DNA of 64,000 nucleotides from an uncultured Lachnospiraceae bacterium (GCA_902768735.1 CACXMK010000009.1:23436-87435), one strand, 5' to 3'; counted from the stretch's first letter, positions 42,369 to 51,984 are shown. The notes: generated from the sequence alone by a model not told the origin. Numbers and translations are program-made.

Positions 42369-43658
42369 TTACACGACCGCACCGCCGATGGGGCGGATTG
42401 ACAGAACGTGGCAGCAGCCGGGTGCGATCGCGCCTTCGACGGTCGCCTTAAAGGAATCCAGCATATCCAGCGGCACGAAAGCCTGCACGGTGCCGGCAAA
42501 GCCGCCGCCGTGGACGCGGAATGCGCCGCGGCCGTCCAAAAGGACATCGCAGAGGGAGAGCGCTACACCGACCGCCTGATTGGCGACAGCGCCTTCCACG
42601 GAAATGTTCTGCAGATACATATAGGAAGATTCGCCGGAAGCTTTCACAAGTCCGAGGAAGGTGTCAAAATCGCCCGCTTTGAGCACGGCCGCCTCTTTCT
42701 GGGCGCGCTCGTTGTCCAGAACGAAGTGCATGGCGCGCAGGAACGCGCGGTCACCGCAGGCTTTACGGATCGCCGCTGTGTTCGCGATCAGCTGTTCTTT
42801 TGTGATGCCGCGAAGATGTGTCTTGCCAAAAGTGGCGGCGACAGCCTTCATTTCTTTCGGAATACCCGCATAGGCGTCCGTCAGATCAGCATGGCTGCTC
42901 TTGGAATCGATGATGCAGAGCGCATACCCCTCGCCTGTCAGATCAAGGTTGATCTTTTCAACGAGCGGATTCTCGGGATCGCCGAAGTCGATGGCGACAA
43001 CGCCGCCGACAGAGGAAGCGGACTGGTCCATCAGGCCGCTCGGCTTGCCAAAATACTGATTCTCCGTGATCTGTCCCATCTTGGCGATCTCCACCGCGTC
43101 AAAGACATTTCCGCAGAACAGGTCGTTCAGGATCACGCCCATGAGCGTCTCAAACGCCGCGGAGGAGGAGAGGCCCGAACCGCCAAGGACGTTGCTCGTG
43201 CAGTAGACGTCAATACCCTTTACCGCATATCCTTTCTGTACGGCAAGAGCTGCCATGCCGCGGATCAGGGCGAGGGTGGATTCTTTCTCTTCTTCTACGG
43301 GCGTGAGCACGGAGAGATCCGCCTCGATCATACCATAGCCCTCGGAATAGAAACGGATCTTGTCCGTTCCGTTGGGAGCGGCGGCTGCGATAGCGTCAAG
43401 ATTGACGCTGGCTGCAAGTACACAGCCGTACTGGTGATCGGTGTGGTTGCCGCCGATCTCGGTGCGGCCGGGCGCCGAGTAGAGTCCGATCTCAGCCTCC
43501 GCGTTTGCCGGGAAAGTGGAAATAAAGCCGCGGATGACTTTGGCAAAACGATCCGCATAGTCCTGCGCCTTCTTTTCGTCGCATCCGTAGATCTCAATCA
43601 TGCGGGCGTTAAGCGCACCGCCCTGCAGTTCCTCAAGATAAGCAGTTGTTTTTTTCAT
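42369..43658 (-). CDS. galK: Galactokinase
   Basis: This GHMP kinase of 429 residues phosphorylates galactose to galactose 1-phosphate, the entry to the Leloir pathway. The galactokinase signature GRTEIGGNHTDHQYG is near the N-terminus, the GHMP ATP motif VLGGSGLSSSAAFE in the middle and the C-terminal GRGAFRVHGGGFAGTVQAF near the end. The frame extends ten codons upstream, but AGGAGG precedes the chosen ATG. galT and galE are not nearby. The leader carries a 12-base tandem repeat and the divergent side holds an AraC regulator gene on the same strand further upstream. Confidence 0.94.
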   Translation of the reverse strand: MKKTTAYLEELQGGALNARMIEIYGCDEKKAQDYADRFAKVIRGFISTFPANAEAEIGLYSAPGRTEIGGNHTDHQYGCVLAASVNLDAIAAAAPNGTDKIRFYSEGYGMIEADLSVLTPVEEEKESTLALIRGMAALAVQKGYAVKGIDVYCTSNVLGGSGLSSSAAFETLMGVILNDLFCGNVFDAVEIAKMGQITENQYFGKPSGLMDQSASSVGGVVAIDFGDPENPLVEKINLDLTGEGYALCIIDSKSSHADLTDAYAGIPKEMKAVAATFGKTHLRGITKEQLIANTAAIRKACGDRAFLRAMHFVLDNERAQKEAAVLKAGDFDTFLGLVKASGESSYMYLQNISVEGAVANQAVGVALSLCDVLLDGRGAFRVHGGGFAGTVQAFVPLDMLDSFKATVEGAIAPGCCHVLSIRPIGGAVV

Positions 43659-43722
43659 GAATATACAGCCTCCTGTCAGCGTTCTCATGGTGGGTCGTGG
43701 ATATTACCGGTTCATGTCGATC

Positions 43723-43794
43723 TCTGATTGCTATTCTGGTTACTATTCTGATTGCTATTCTGATTACTATTCTGATTACTATTCTGATTACTAT
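43723..43794 (-). repeat. Six tandem 12-base repeats in the galK leader
   Basis: Six copies of TCTGATTACTAT (plus strand; variants carry G at one or two positions) are in exact head-to-tail order. They begin about five bases downstream of a predicted -10 for galK, so most of the array would be transcribed as part of the galK leader. Confidence 0.9.
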
Positions 43795-43798
43795 TCTT

Positions 43799-43827
43799 AG
43801 TATACCTTTTTTTGCGGTCTTTTAAAA
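43799..43827 (-). promoter_or_regulatory. Possible promoter for galK
   Basis: On the minus strand TTTTAA (43822-43827), a 17-base spacer and TATACT (43799-43804). The -35 is weak, so an activator may be needed. Confidence 0.45.
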
Positions 43828-43882
43828 CAGCGAAATGTGGTTTGTGGGAAGTGTCCCATGTAAGTATGTATACAAAGTTCGA

Positions 43883-44764
43883 TCAGTCCTGCTTCCGTTG
43901 CCGGTAAACTTTCGGAGAAACGCCGTATTTGCTCTTAAAGCAGCGCGTAAAGTAGGAAGCGCTCTCGAAGCCGCACTTTGCAGCGATCTCACTGACGGTA
44001 TCCGTGTCTTCTTTTAAGAGATAGGAGGCATAGCGAAGGCGGTAATCCGTCAGATATTCGACAAACGTCACACCGAGCTCCTTTTTAAAGATGCGCATGA
44101 AGTGGGCGTCGCTGTAATCGATGCGCTTGGCCACATTGCGGACGGTGAGCGGCTCTGCAAAATGGGTCTTCACATAGATGAGTACCTGTTTGATGGCGTC
44201 TTCGTAAGGAGAGGGCGAAAGATTTTCCCTGTTGTTCCTGTGAGTGTAGAGAGAGTAAAGAAGCAGGTACAGGTTGCTGCGGACGATCAGGGAGTAACCG
44301 TCCTGCTTTTTGTCGCAGGCTTTGTCCGCGGCGTCAAGCGCGGCGGAGACCTCGTCATGGAATATGGTGCCCGTATGGATTGGGCGAGGGAAGCGCAGAG
44401 TCCCCTTCCGAAGGGGGGTGAGCACATAGCGCTCTGCCCAGTCATTATCGACCTGGTTGTCCAGAAGCTTCAGAGAGAAGATAATGTTCTCGTATTCCAT
44501 ACGAACATTGGGGGTGCCGTCGATAGCATGGAGTTCTCCGGGCAGGATCGGCATGATCGAACCGGCCTGGACGGGATACTTCCTGGAGCCGGCGGTCACT
44601 ACGCCGCTCCCTTTTTTGACATAGATGATCTCCATCTGATCGTGCCAATGCGGGTCAACCCTGTCAAAATCCTGCGGGATCGTACACAGGTAGGTGTTGT
44701 AGGCGAAGCCCGGCTGCTCGTGCAGCAGGGTCTCTTTGTATTGGGAATATTTTTCTAAATCCAT
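43883..44764 (-). CDS. AraC-family transcriptional regulator
   Basis: This 293-residue regulator has an N-terminal cupin-like sensor domain (HWHDQMEIIYVKKGSG, GSIMPILPGELHAI), suited to a small ligand such as a sugar. The C-terminal AraC DNA-binding domain (about 190-290) has two helix-turn-helix motifs, including LTVRNVAKRIDYSDAHFMRIFKKELGVTFVEYL and the consensus end IAAKCGFESASYFTRCFKSKYGVSP. The frame extends 43 codons upstream, but AAAGGAA lies before the chosen ATG. It is encoded upstream of galK on the same strand; control of galK or of the divergent glycogen phosphorylase gene is plausible but unproven. Confidence 0.9.
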   Translation of the reverse strand: MDLEKYSQYKETLLHEQPGFAYNTYLCTIPQDFDRVDPHWHDQMEIIYVKKGSGVVTAGSRKYPVQAGSIMPILPGELHAIDGTPNVRMEYENIIFSLKLLDNQVDNDWAERYVLTPLRKGTLRFPRPIHTGTIFHDEVSAALDAADKACDKKQDGYSLIVRSNLYLLLYSLYTHRNNRENLSPSPYEDAIKQVLIYVKTHFAEPLTVRNVAKRIDYSDAHFMRIFKKELGVTFVEYLTDYRLRYASYLLKEDTDTVSEIAAKCGFESASYFTRCFKSKYGVSPKVYRQRKQD

Positions 44765-44903
44765 AAGTAATTCCTTTCGGAGAGCGTTGCAACTTGGCTC
44801 AAACGAGCGCGAAAAGGAACAGAATTCGCTATAGTTTTCTCGATATATCAGTATTGTATCATTTTTTGCTGTAATTTTGAATGAAAAATGCAATTAAAAT
44901 CAT

Positions 44904-44909
44904 TATAAT
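44904..44909 (+). promoter_or_regulatory. Probable -10 box for the glycogen phosphorylase gene
   Basis: A perfect TATAAT lies about 90 bases before the ATG. The -35 region is weak. It shows that the in-frame ATG at 44912 is too close to the transcription start to be used. Confidence 0.45.
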
Positions 44910-44998
44910 ACATGTTGTTGAGAATGATAGAAGACAACACAGCGCAAAGCGCCCTAAAATGCATGATTTTAAGTGCAGGACATTACATGGAGGACATT

Positions 44999-47266
44999 AT
45001 GTATAACAGAAAACTCAGGGAGTTCACCGGAAAAGAACTCGCAGAATGTACGATTTTGGAACTTTACAACGCGGCGCTTGCCCTGACGCAGGACGCATGT
45101 AAAGACAGGGGCTACAACAGCGGCAGGAAAAAACTTTACTACATCTCTGCGGAATTCCTGATCGGAAAGCTCCTGAGCAACAACCTTATCAACCTCGGCC
45201 TGTATGATGAGGTGAGGGCGGAACTGGCGGCAGCCGGCAGGGACATCACGGAACTCGAAGAGTTCGAGTACGAGCCCTCCTTAGGAAACGGCGGACTCGG
45301 AAGGCTTGCCGCCTGTTTCATTGACAGTCTCGCAACACTGGGCCTTCCTGCTGACGGCGTGGGCCTCGCCTATCACTGCGGTCTGTTCAAACAGTCTTTT
45401 GAAGACAACAAACAGCACGCGCGCCCCGATTACTGGCGCAAATGGGGTACGACCAGCTGGATGCGCAGGACTGACAAGCACTACAAAGTGCAGTGCGGCG
45501 ATCTCGAGCTCACCTCTACGATGTACGAGATCGACGTGACCGGATACGGTAGCAAATGCGGACGCCTGCGCCTGTTCGACCTCGACAGCGTAGACGAAAG
45601 GCTGATCGGCTCCGGTATCGCTTTTGACAAAAAAGAGATCGCGAAGAACCTCACCCTCTTCCTGTACCCTGATGACAGCGACGATGCCGGCAGAATGCTC
45701 CGCGTTTATCAGGAATACTTTATGGTGAGCTGCGCAGCGCAGCTGATCCTGGAAGAGTGCACAGCCCGCGGCAGCAATCTCCACGACCTCGCAGACTACG
45801 CGGCGATCCAGATCAACGACACGCATCCCTCTCTGGTCATTCCGGAGCTTGTGCGTCTTCTGACCGAAAAGGGAATCGAGGAAAAAGAGGCGTATCAGAT
45901 CGTGACCGACGTTTGCGCCTACACAAATCATACCATCATGGCCGAAGCGCTTGAGAAGTGGCCTAAGCACTTCTTTAAGGCCGCCGTTCCGCACCTGATG
46001 CCGATCATTAAGAGAATGAGCGATGCCATCGGGGCAAAATACAGTGACCCGTCCTTACAGATCATTGATGGATACGGCACCGTGCACATGGCGCGCCTTG
46101 ATATCCACTACAGCCATTCTGTAAACGGCGTCGCGTGGCTCCATACGGAGATCCTCAAGAAGAAGGAGCTGAATAAGTTCTACCAGATATATCCGGACAA
46201 GTTTAACAACAAGACCAACGGCATTACGTTCCGCAGATGGGTCGTTGAGTGCAATCCGGAGCTCACGGAACTGATCAGCGAAAAGATAGGCGAAGAGTGG
46301 AAGACCGATGCGGTACAGCTGGAAAAGCTTCTTCCCTGGGCGGAAGATCCGGCTTTCCTTCAGTGCATCCTGAACAGAAAGAATACGGAAAAACGCAAGT
46401 TTGCCGAGTGGCTCGAGCACTACCAGGGAGCCCGCGTGGATCCCGAGTCCGTATACGACGTTCAGATCAAGCGGCTCCACGAGTACAAGAGACAGCAGCT
46501 CAACCTTCTGTGGGCGATCGATCAGTATCTGCTGATCAAGGGCGGTTACAGGCCCCGCAGGCCGATTACAGTATTCTTTGGCGCAAAGGCGGCTCCCGCA
46601 TATGTGACTGCAAAGAATATCATTCACGCGATCCTTTCGTTCGGCCAGATCGTGAACAACGATCCTGACGTTTGTCCGTTCCTCAAGGTCGTCATGCTCC
46701 GCAACTACAATGTCACTATGGCGGAGAAGCTGATCCCCGCATCAGACATCTCTGAGCAGATATCTCTTGCGTCCAAAGAGGCGAGCGGTACAGGAAACAT
46801 GAAGTTCATGCTCAACGGCGCGGTGACTCTCGGCACGATGGACGGCGCCAACGTGGAGATCGCGCAGCTTGTTGGTGAGGACAGTATTTTCACTTTCGGG
46901 CAGTCCTCCAGGGAGGTCATCGGACATTACGAGAAGATGGACTATGTGGCCAGAGAGTACTTCAACAAAGATGAGAAGCTCCGCGCGGCGGTCAACTTCC
47001 TCGTCAGCGACAAAATGTGCGAAGCCGGCGACAAGAAGCTTTTAGGACAGCTGTATGACGAGCTTGTGGGCAAGGACTGGTTCATGACATTCCTTGATTT
47101 CAGAAGCTATTGCAAAGAAAAAGACAGGATCCTGGAAGCGTATGAAGACAGGATGAGCTGGGCAAAGAAGATGGCAGTGAACATCGCAAAGGCCGGATAT
47201 TTCTCCTCCGACAGGACCATCGCGCAGTACAACGATGAGATCTGGCATCTTGAGAAGGATTGCTGA
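44999..47266 (+). CDS. glgP: Glycogen/maltodextrin phosphorylase
   Basis: This PLP enzyme of 755 residues releases glucose 1-phosphate from alpha-1,4-glucans. The N-terminal half shows EFEYEPSLGNGGLGRLAACF and GLAYHCGLFKQSF. The C-terminal half has KRLHEYKRQQLN and the PLP lysine (Lys602) in EASGTGNMKFMLNGAVTLG followed by TMDGANVEI. It lacks the long N-terminal regulatory segment of animal enzymes. The start was chosen because GGAGG lies 5 bases before this ATG; ATGs at 44987 and 44912 are also in frame. It stands alone, without other glg genes, and ends at a good terminator. Confidence 0.93.
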   Translation: MYNRKLREFTGKELAECTILELYNAALALTQDACKDRGYNSGRKKLYYISAEFLIGKLLSNNLINLGLYDEVRAELAAAGRDITELEEFEYEPSLGNGGLGRLAACFIDSLATLGLPADGVGLAYHCGLFKQSFEDNKQHARPDYWRKWGTTSWMRRTDKHYKVQCGDLELTSTMYEIDVTGYGSKCGRLRLFDLDSVDERLIGSGIAFDKKEIAKNLTLFLYPDDSDDAGRMLRVYQEYFMVSCAAQLILEECTARGSNLHDLADYAAIQINDTHPSLVIPELVRLLTEKGIEEKEAYQIVTDVCAYTNHTIMAEALEKWPKHFFKAAVPHLMPIIKRMSDAIGAKYSDPSLQIIDGYGTVHMARLDIHYSHSVNGVAWLHTEILKKKELNKFYQIYPDKFNNKTNGITFRRWVVECNPELTELISEKIGEEWKTDAVQLEKLLPWAEDPAFLQCILNRKNTEKRKFAEWLEHYQGARVDPESVYDVQIKRLHEYKRQQLNLLWAIDQYLLIKGGYRPRRPITVFFGAKAAPAYVTAKNIIHAILSFGQIVNNDPDVCPFLKVVMLRNYNVTMAEKLIPASDISEQISLASKEASGTGNMKFMLNGAVTLGTMDGANVEIAQLVGEDSIFTFGQSSREVIGHYEKMDYVAREYFNKDEKLRAAVNFLVSDKMCEAGDKKLLGQLYDELVGKDWFMTFLDFRSYCKEKDRILEAYEDRMSWAKKMAVNIAKAGYFSSDRTIAQYNDEIWHLEKDC

Positions 47267-47281
47267 AAGACGGAAAATGCG

Positions 47282-47313
47282 AAATGCGCTCTTTATACAA
47301 GAGCGCATTTTTT
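47282..47313 (+). terminator. Terminator after glgP
   Basis: AAATGCGCTCTT and AAGAGCGCATTT form a 12-base perfect stem with a 5-base loop, followed by a T run. Confidence 0.92.
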
Positions 47314-47362
47314 CTGCTCTGTTCCCCAAATGGCCCAAGCCGGCTGTTTGCGGCAACTTTTC

Positions 47363-47392
47363 TTGGATACTGATCTGACAGAGTATTATAAT
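47363..47392 (+). promoter_or_regulatory. Promoter for the interrupted MBL gene
   Basis: TTGGAT (47363-47368), an 18-base spacer and a perfect TATAAT (47387-47392). The predicted transcript starts near 47399 and so excludes the earlier start at 47330. Confidence 0.6.
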
Positions 47393-47434
47393 CGGGTTTG
47401 TCTGAAATATGCAAAGACAACAGGGGGTAATACT

Positions 47435-49396
47435 TTGAAAAAGCTGTATTTTGACGAAAAGAAGAGCTACAGAGAGGAAACGGGTAAAGAACTTCTCGCT
47501 TTGACCATGGCCATGCTCTTGGCAGCAGTCACGTTTTTGGCGGCAGTCCCTCTTCCCGCGGAGGCGGCGACAGACTCCATGAAGATCGTCGCGATCGACC
47601 TTCTCGGCGCCAATACCGGAGAAGCGACGATGATCTCCGACGGGTCCGGAAAATCGCTGCTCGTGGACAGCGGGGATAACCATAATGACAGTATCTTTGA
47701 CTGGTTGAACGCAAACGGATATAAGAACAAGAAATTCGATACCCTTGTCACGCACTGGCATGATGATCATGCAGGCAACACGGCAGAGATCATCCGTAAA
47801 TACAGAGTCGGAACGGTCTACATTCCCGGGTCGAGCTATCTGGACCAATCTGAAAACAGGGGCTATTACGCATACGAGAAGACTTACGCGAAGGATGTGC
47901 TGAAGGCGGCCAAAGAGCGCGGCACAAAAATTGTCTATCTCAAAAAGGGACAGACCATCAGCGTCGGTACCGTAAAAGGCAAGGTGGTGTACTGCTGCGG
48001 CAGTCCGTATAAGGAGAACTGGTATCCCGTGCAGTTTATCAACAACCAGTCAGCTGTCATTATGTTCAGCGGCGGCGGATCGAAGCTCCTCATGGCCGGA
48101 GATATCCAGGCGCAGGCGGAAAAGAGGATCCTGAACGAAGGTACCGATATCAAGGCAGATATCTTTAAGCTCAGCCATCATGGCTACGACAGATCAAATA
48201 CCTAGAGCTTTCTCCGGGCAGTGGATCCGACGTATTCGTGGTTTACCTGCTATCAGGCTTCGCCGGGCAAGAATTCGGTGTCCGATGTCAATGACAGCGT
48301 ATCCAGGATGGGGGAGATCGCGAACGTATTTGACACGAGATACAATGGCACGATCCGGTATACGTGTAAGGGCGGAGAGATCAAAGTCACGGCGGAGCGG
48401 AATACGGTCAAGATGTACCAGCGGCTGATCAACAAGACGAGCGGGAGTACAAGAAAGGCCGCGTATACCTTTAATAAGGCCTGCGACGTCCACATTACAG
48501 CCAAAGTCCTGAACCCGGACAAGTATTATAACCGGCAGCTCAATGCGAATGGCTCGGCTTTCACCGGATCGTGGGAGAAGAGGGGAGACCACTATTACCT
48601 CAAAAAAGGGAAGATCTATGCCATCAATACCTTTGCCGTCAAAAATGGAGAAGTATACTATTTTGACTGCTACGGCAGAAGACAGAGGGCGTTCACCGCA
48701 GCATACGGGAGGACGTATTACTTCGCGCCCCACAGGGTGAGGGGCTGGAAGACGATTGGCGGCAAACTATACTATTTTGGGACAAACGGTAAGATGAAGA
48801 CCGGTTTCTTTGAAGTCGGCGGTAAGACTTACTATGCGTATGAAGATGGTTCGCTTGCAACCGGCAAAGTGGTGATCGACGGCGTTGAGTACATTTTTGA
48901 CACGCTCGAGAACGGCTGCGCACTCCTGTCTTTCGGGAATGTGCCGGAAGAGAACTCAGCGGCGGTAGAGACCGAAGCGGCGCAGGAGGATGAGAATGCC
49001 GGAATGGGAACCGACATCCCAACCGCGAATGAGGGCGGAGAAGATCCGGACAGCGGCAGTACGTTGGACGACGGCAGCACTGCAGACGACGGCAGCACTG
49101 CAGAAGAAGGCGCGCCTTTAGAAGAACCTGGGACGGGCGGAAGCACAGAAGAGCCTGGCGGACTTTTGGAAGGCGGAGGCGGCGAAGGCGGCAGCACAGA
49201 GGGAAACACAGAGGAAGAGAACTTGCCCGGGGAAGGCACTGCAACAAGCGGCAGCACGGAAGAAGGCAATGAGCCTGCCGATGGGACTGCCGGTGATGCG
49301 GACGGCACAGGTTCTGCAGAGAATAGTACGGTCGATAAGGGATTCCCCGCGGAAAACTATCCGGAAAGCGATAATACAGGGAATGAGATACTATAG
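47435..49396 (+). pseudogene. Secreted metallo-beta-lactamase-fold protein with wall-binding repeats, interrupted by an in-frame amber codon
   Basis: A TTG start with AGGGGG 7 bases upstream gives a signal peptide (LLALTMAMLLAAVTFLAAVP then PAEA). A ComEC-type MBL domain follows with THWHDDHAGN, LMAGDIQ and SHHGYDRSNT. At codon 257 a TAG (48203-48205) follows directly. The same frame then continues without a gap (SFLRAVDPTYSWFTCYQASP), completing the MBL domain, and goes on to cell-wall-binding-type repeats (GWKTIGGKLYYFGTNGKMKT, FFEVGGKTYYAYEDG) and an acidic Gly/Ser/Thr/Glu-rich tail. A single GAG-to-TAG change would explain it. The product is a 256-residue truncated protein unless the stop is read through. 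The full reading would be about 653 residues. Confidence 0.85.
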
Positions 49397-49401
49397 AGAA
49401 T

Positions 49402-49442
49402 AAAACAGCCCCTGCGGAGAATGCCTTCGCAGGGGCTGTTTG
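49402..49442. terminator. Terminator between the MBL gene and the MgtC-like genes
   Basis: AACAGCCCCTGCG and CGCAGGGGCTGTT form a 13-base perfect stem, with A and T runs on the two sides. It serves convergent transcripts. Confidence 0.9.
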
Positions 49443-49486
49443 ACAGATATTATACGGATCACTTTATGTGGATCACTTTATTTAAA

Positions 49487-50173
49487 TCACTGGATGAATG
49501 CGTTGATCACGCCGTCGAAGGCCTCGATCTTTCGAATGAACTCTGCGTGGTCGACTTCGCCGTAAGGCCTGAGAGAGACAAATGCGGAGTATACTTTGGC
49601 GCCGGTATCATCCCGCTCGCCCTCGATCTGGAGCCCTCTGATCATGATATTCCGGTCTTTGCAGTACCGGAGGATTTGATCCAGGGTTTCTTTTTTGAGG
49701 TAGTTGATGATGCATTTAAACGTCTTGTAGCGCCTGATCCGGACCTTGCTCATAACCGACTCGCAGAACAGGATCGCAAGCGTACCGGCGATGGCTCCCT
49801 CGTAGAAGCCGGCACCGATGGACAGTCCGACAATGCCGGTCGCCCAAAGACCTGCCGCGGTGGTCAGTCCCTTGACGGTTGTGTGGCCTGTCTTGATGAT
49901 CGTTCCGGCACCGATGAAGCCCAGCCCGGTGATAACCTGGGCGCCGAGGCGGCTCATATCCGTCGGCAGGGACATTACGAGGTAGATGTAGTGTCCCAGG
50001 AGCGATGCGGTCGTTGCGCCGACTATGATCAGGATGTGGGTGCGGAAACCGGCGGGACGGTTCTTCATGGAACGCTCCATGCCGATCAGGCCGCCGCACA
50101 CGACGGCGAGGACCATGCGGAATAGGATGGTCAGAGTGTTGATATTTCTAAGGCCGTTGAAAACAGAGAGCAC
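49487..50173 (-). CDS. MgtC/SapB family membrane protein (second of a tandem pair)
   Basis: This 228-residue membrane protein has an N-terminal MgtC/SapB domain (about 15-145) with LGGLIGMERS-like CGGLIGMERSMKNRPAGFRT, GLGFIGAGTI and GLTTAAGLWATGIVGLSIGAG, and a C-terminal ACT-like soluble domain. The start is GTG with AAGGAGG upstream. It lies 30 bases downstream of its paralogue on the same strand. MgtC proteins in Salmonella modulate ATP synthase and magnesium adaptation; the role in anaerobes is not settled. Confidence 0.87.
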   Translation of the reverse strand: MLSVFNGLRNINTLTILFRMVLAVVCGGLIGMERSMKNRPAGFRTHILIIVGATTASLLGHYIYLVMSLPTDMSRLGAQVITGLGFIGAGTIIKTGHTTVKGLTTAAGLWATGIVGLSIGAGFYEGAIAGTLAILFCESVMSKVRIRRYKTFKCIINYLKKETLDQILRYCKDRNIMIRGLQIEGERDDTGAKVYSAFVSLRPYGEVDHAEFIRKIEAFDGVINAFIQ

Positions 50174-50203
50174 GGGGAACCTCCTTATTATTACGCAATA
50201 GTA

Positions 50204-50938
50204 TTACGCGATCAGTTCATGGATGGTATGCACGCAGGACATCTCCGCTATGGTCGAGAGCATACCGGAGTGCGACGCATTGCCCTTTCCCATCTTAATG
50301 ACGATCACGGCGGCGGGATACTTATTACCTTCCCGCTTCGTCCGCTCCACATCGATGTCATAGACTGTCGCGCGCTCCTCTTTGATCTTATCCGTGATAT
50401 CGTCGAGATTTTCGATCGAAGCAAACTCCACATAGAGCGTCATATTGCGGAGCCTCCGCTTAAACGCGTTTTCGAGCGGATACATGACGTCGAGAACAAC
50501 GATCAGGATAACGAGGACGATGATCACGCAGGAGTAAAGGCCCGCACCTGCGGCCATGCCCATGCAGACCGAGGTGAACAGGCCGGCAGCAGTGGTGAGA
50601 CCGGAAACCTGCTGATGGCCGGCCGACAGGATCGTCCCTGCGGCGAGGAAACCGATGCCGCTGATGACCTGCGCCGCGTAGCGGGAGGCATCGAATTTCA
50701 TTCCGACGATCTCCACGAAAGGCGCCCACTGTCCGGTCATCATCTCGTACTCATAACAGGTGAGAAGGACCGCCAGCGATGCCCCCAAAGCAGTCAGCAT
50801 ATAGGTGCGCAGCCCGGCGTTTTGCTTTTTACGGGAGCGGCCAAGACCCACGACGCCGCCGCAGGCGGCAGCCAGAGCGAGGCGGAGGAAGATCGAGACG
50901 ATAGTAAATTGTCCCAGGTATTCAGACATAGCGGCCAT
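50204..50938 (-). CDS. MgtC/SapB family membrane protein (first of a tandem pair)
   Basis: This 244-residue paralogue of the next gene carries the same domains: an N-terminal membrane part with CGGVVGLGRSRKKQNAGLRT, GIGFLAAGTI and GLTTAAGLFTSVCMGMAAGAG, and a C-terminal soluble domain. The arginine-rich loop after the first helix is shared. The frame begins 26 codons earlier, but the ATG chosen has AAAGGA upstream and gives the usual short N-terminus. The two products are similar but not identical, so they may form a hetero-oligomer or act under different conditions. Confidence 0.87.
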   Translation of the reverse strand: MAAMSEYLGQFTIVSIFLRLALAAACGGVVGLGRSRKKQNAGLRTYMLTALGASLAVLLTCYEYEMMTGQWAPFVEIVGMKFDASRYAAQVISGIGFLAAGTILSAGHQQVSGLTTAAGLFTSVCMGMAAGAGLYSCVIIVLVILIVVLDVMYPLENAFKRRLRNMTLYVEFASIENLDDITDKIKEERATVYDIDVERTKREGNKYPAAVIVIKMGKGNASHSGMLSTIAEMSCVHTIHELIA

Positions 50939-51123
50939 AATACGTCCTTTCTGAATGAAAAAGTATTGGGATTGTAAAGAATAGGATAAGAATAGGTCAA
51001 AACAGTGAAAAACCACTTTAAAAACATTATAATAAACACATAGGTTACACGCAACGAGAGGTTTGCGTTATTTGTGCAGGATCCGTGCACAGGCGTATGC
51101 TTGCCGGAGGGAAGGCGGACAGG

Positions 51124-51984
51124 ATGGACGACAGAGATGATAGAAGGCTCGAAGACCTGCCGGATGGGCTGCCGGACGGGCAGCAGAAGGAAAAGCCGGA
51201 AGAACTGCCGGAAGTCCCGGTCATGACCGGGAGCGGAGAGCAGGCGGATACAACAAAAAAAGACGGAACTGACGAAAAGGAGGAGACAGAAAAAGAGCGG
51301 GCTCGCGCCGCGAGGAGACGACGCCGCAGGAGCAGGGCGAGAAGGGAACGGGAACGGCAGATCCGGCTTCAGAGGACGCTGCTGATCATCGGAGCGCTCT
51401 TTATGGTCCTTTTGATCGGGTCGTGGATCGCAAAGCGAAAAGAGGCGGCTGAAAAAGCGGCAGAGAAGCGGGCTGAGGAGAAACTTAAGGAGGAAGAAGA
51501 AGAACTCCTGTCGGACAGTGTCCTTCAGTACCGGGATTTAGTGGAATACTATGCCGAGGAAGAGGGTATCGAGGAATATGTGCCCGTGCTTCTTGCGATC
51601 ATGGAAGCGGAAACGAAGGGAGAGCGGGACGACGTCATGCAGTCGAGCGAATCGGCGGGCCTTGAACCGAATACGTTGGGACCGGAGGATTCGATCGCGC
51701 AGGCCTGCGATTATTTCAGGGGGCTGGTAGATCGGGCCGAGGACCTTGGATGCGACAAAAAGACCATCATTCAGGCCTATAACTATGGGCCCGGCTATAT
51801 GTACTATGTGGCAGAACGCGGAGGAAAGCATTCTTTTGACCTGGCAGTGGAGTACGCGGAGAAGATGTCTGATGGAAGGACTGCCAGATACACGCATTAC
51901 ATCGCGGACGACAACGGCAACTGGATGTATCTGTACGGGAATATGTACTATGTAAAACTCGTCGAACAGTATCTGCCGGAATGA
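51124..51984 (+). CDS. Membrane-anchored lysozyme-like (CwlT-type) protein
   Basis: This 286-residue protein has a charged cytoplasmic N-terminus (Asp/Glu/Lys then a basic RRRRRRSRARRER run), one transmembrane helix (about 83-104), a Lys/Glu/Ala coiled-coil linker and a C-terminal lysozyme-like domain (about 145-285). That domain has VLLAIMEAETKGERDDVMQSSES, where the glutamate after AMEA is the likely acid catalyst, then SIAQACDYF and IIQAYNYGPGYMYYVAERG. The fold is like the muramidase part of CwlT. It should cut glycan strands near the membrane. A GGAGGGAAGG stretch precedes the ATG; an upstream GTG at 51085 is in frame. Confidence 0.85.
   Translation: MDDRDDRRLEDLPDGLPDGQQKEKPEELPEVPVMTGSGEQADTTKKDGTDEKEETEKERARAARRRRRRSRARRERERQIRLQRTLLIIGALFMVLLIGSWIAKRKEAAEKAAEKRAEEKLKEEEEELLSDSVLQYRDLVEYYAEEEGIEEYVPVLLAIMEAETKGERDDVMQSSESAGLEPNTLGPEDSIAQACDYFRGLVDRAEDLGCDKKTIIQAYNYGPGYMYYVAERGGKHSFDLAVEYAEKMSDGRTARYTHYIADDNGNWMYLYGNMYYVKLVEQYLPE

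Noticed and set aside
43723-43794. CRISPR array
   Set aside because: The 12-base units are contiguous with no spacers, and no cas gene is in the window.
47435-49396. Two independent adjacent genes, an MBL hydrolase and a wall-binding protein
   Set aside because: The parts are in the same frame, separated only by one TAG, and the residues after it complete the MBL domain. The second part has no ribosome binding site at its first GTG.
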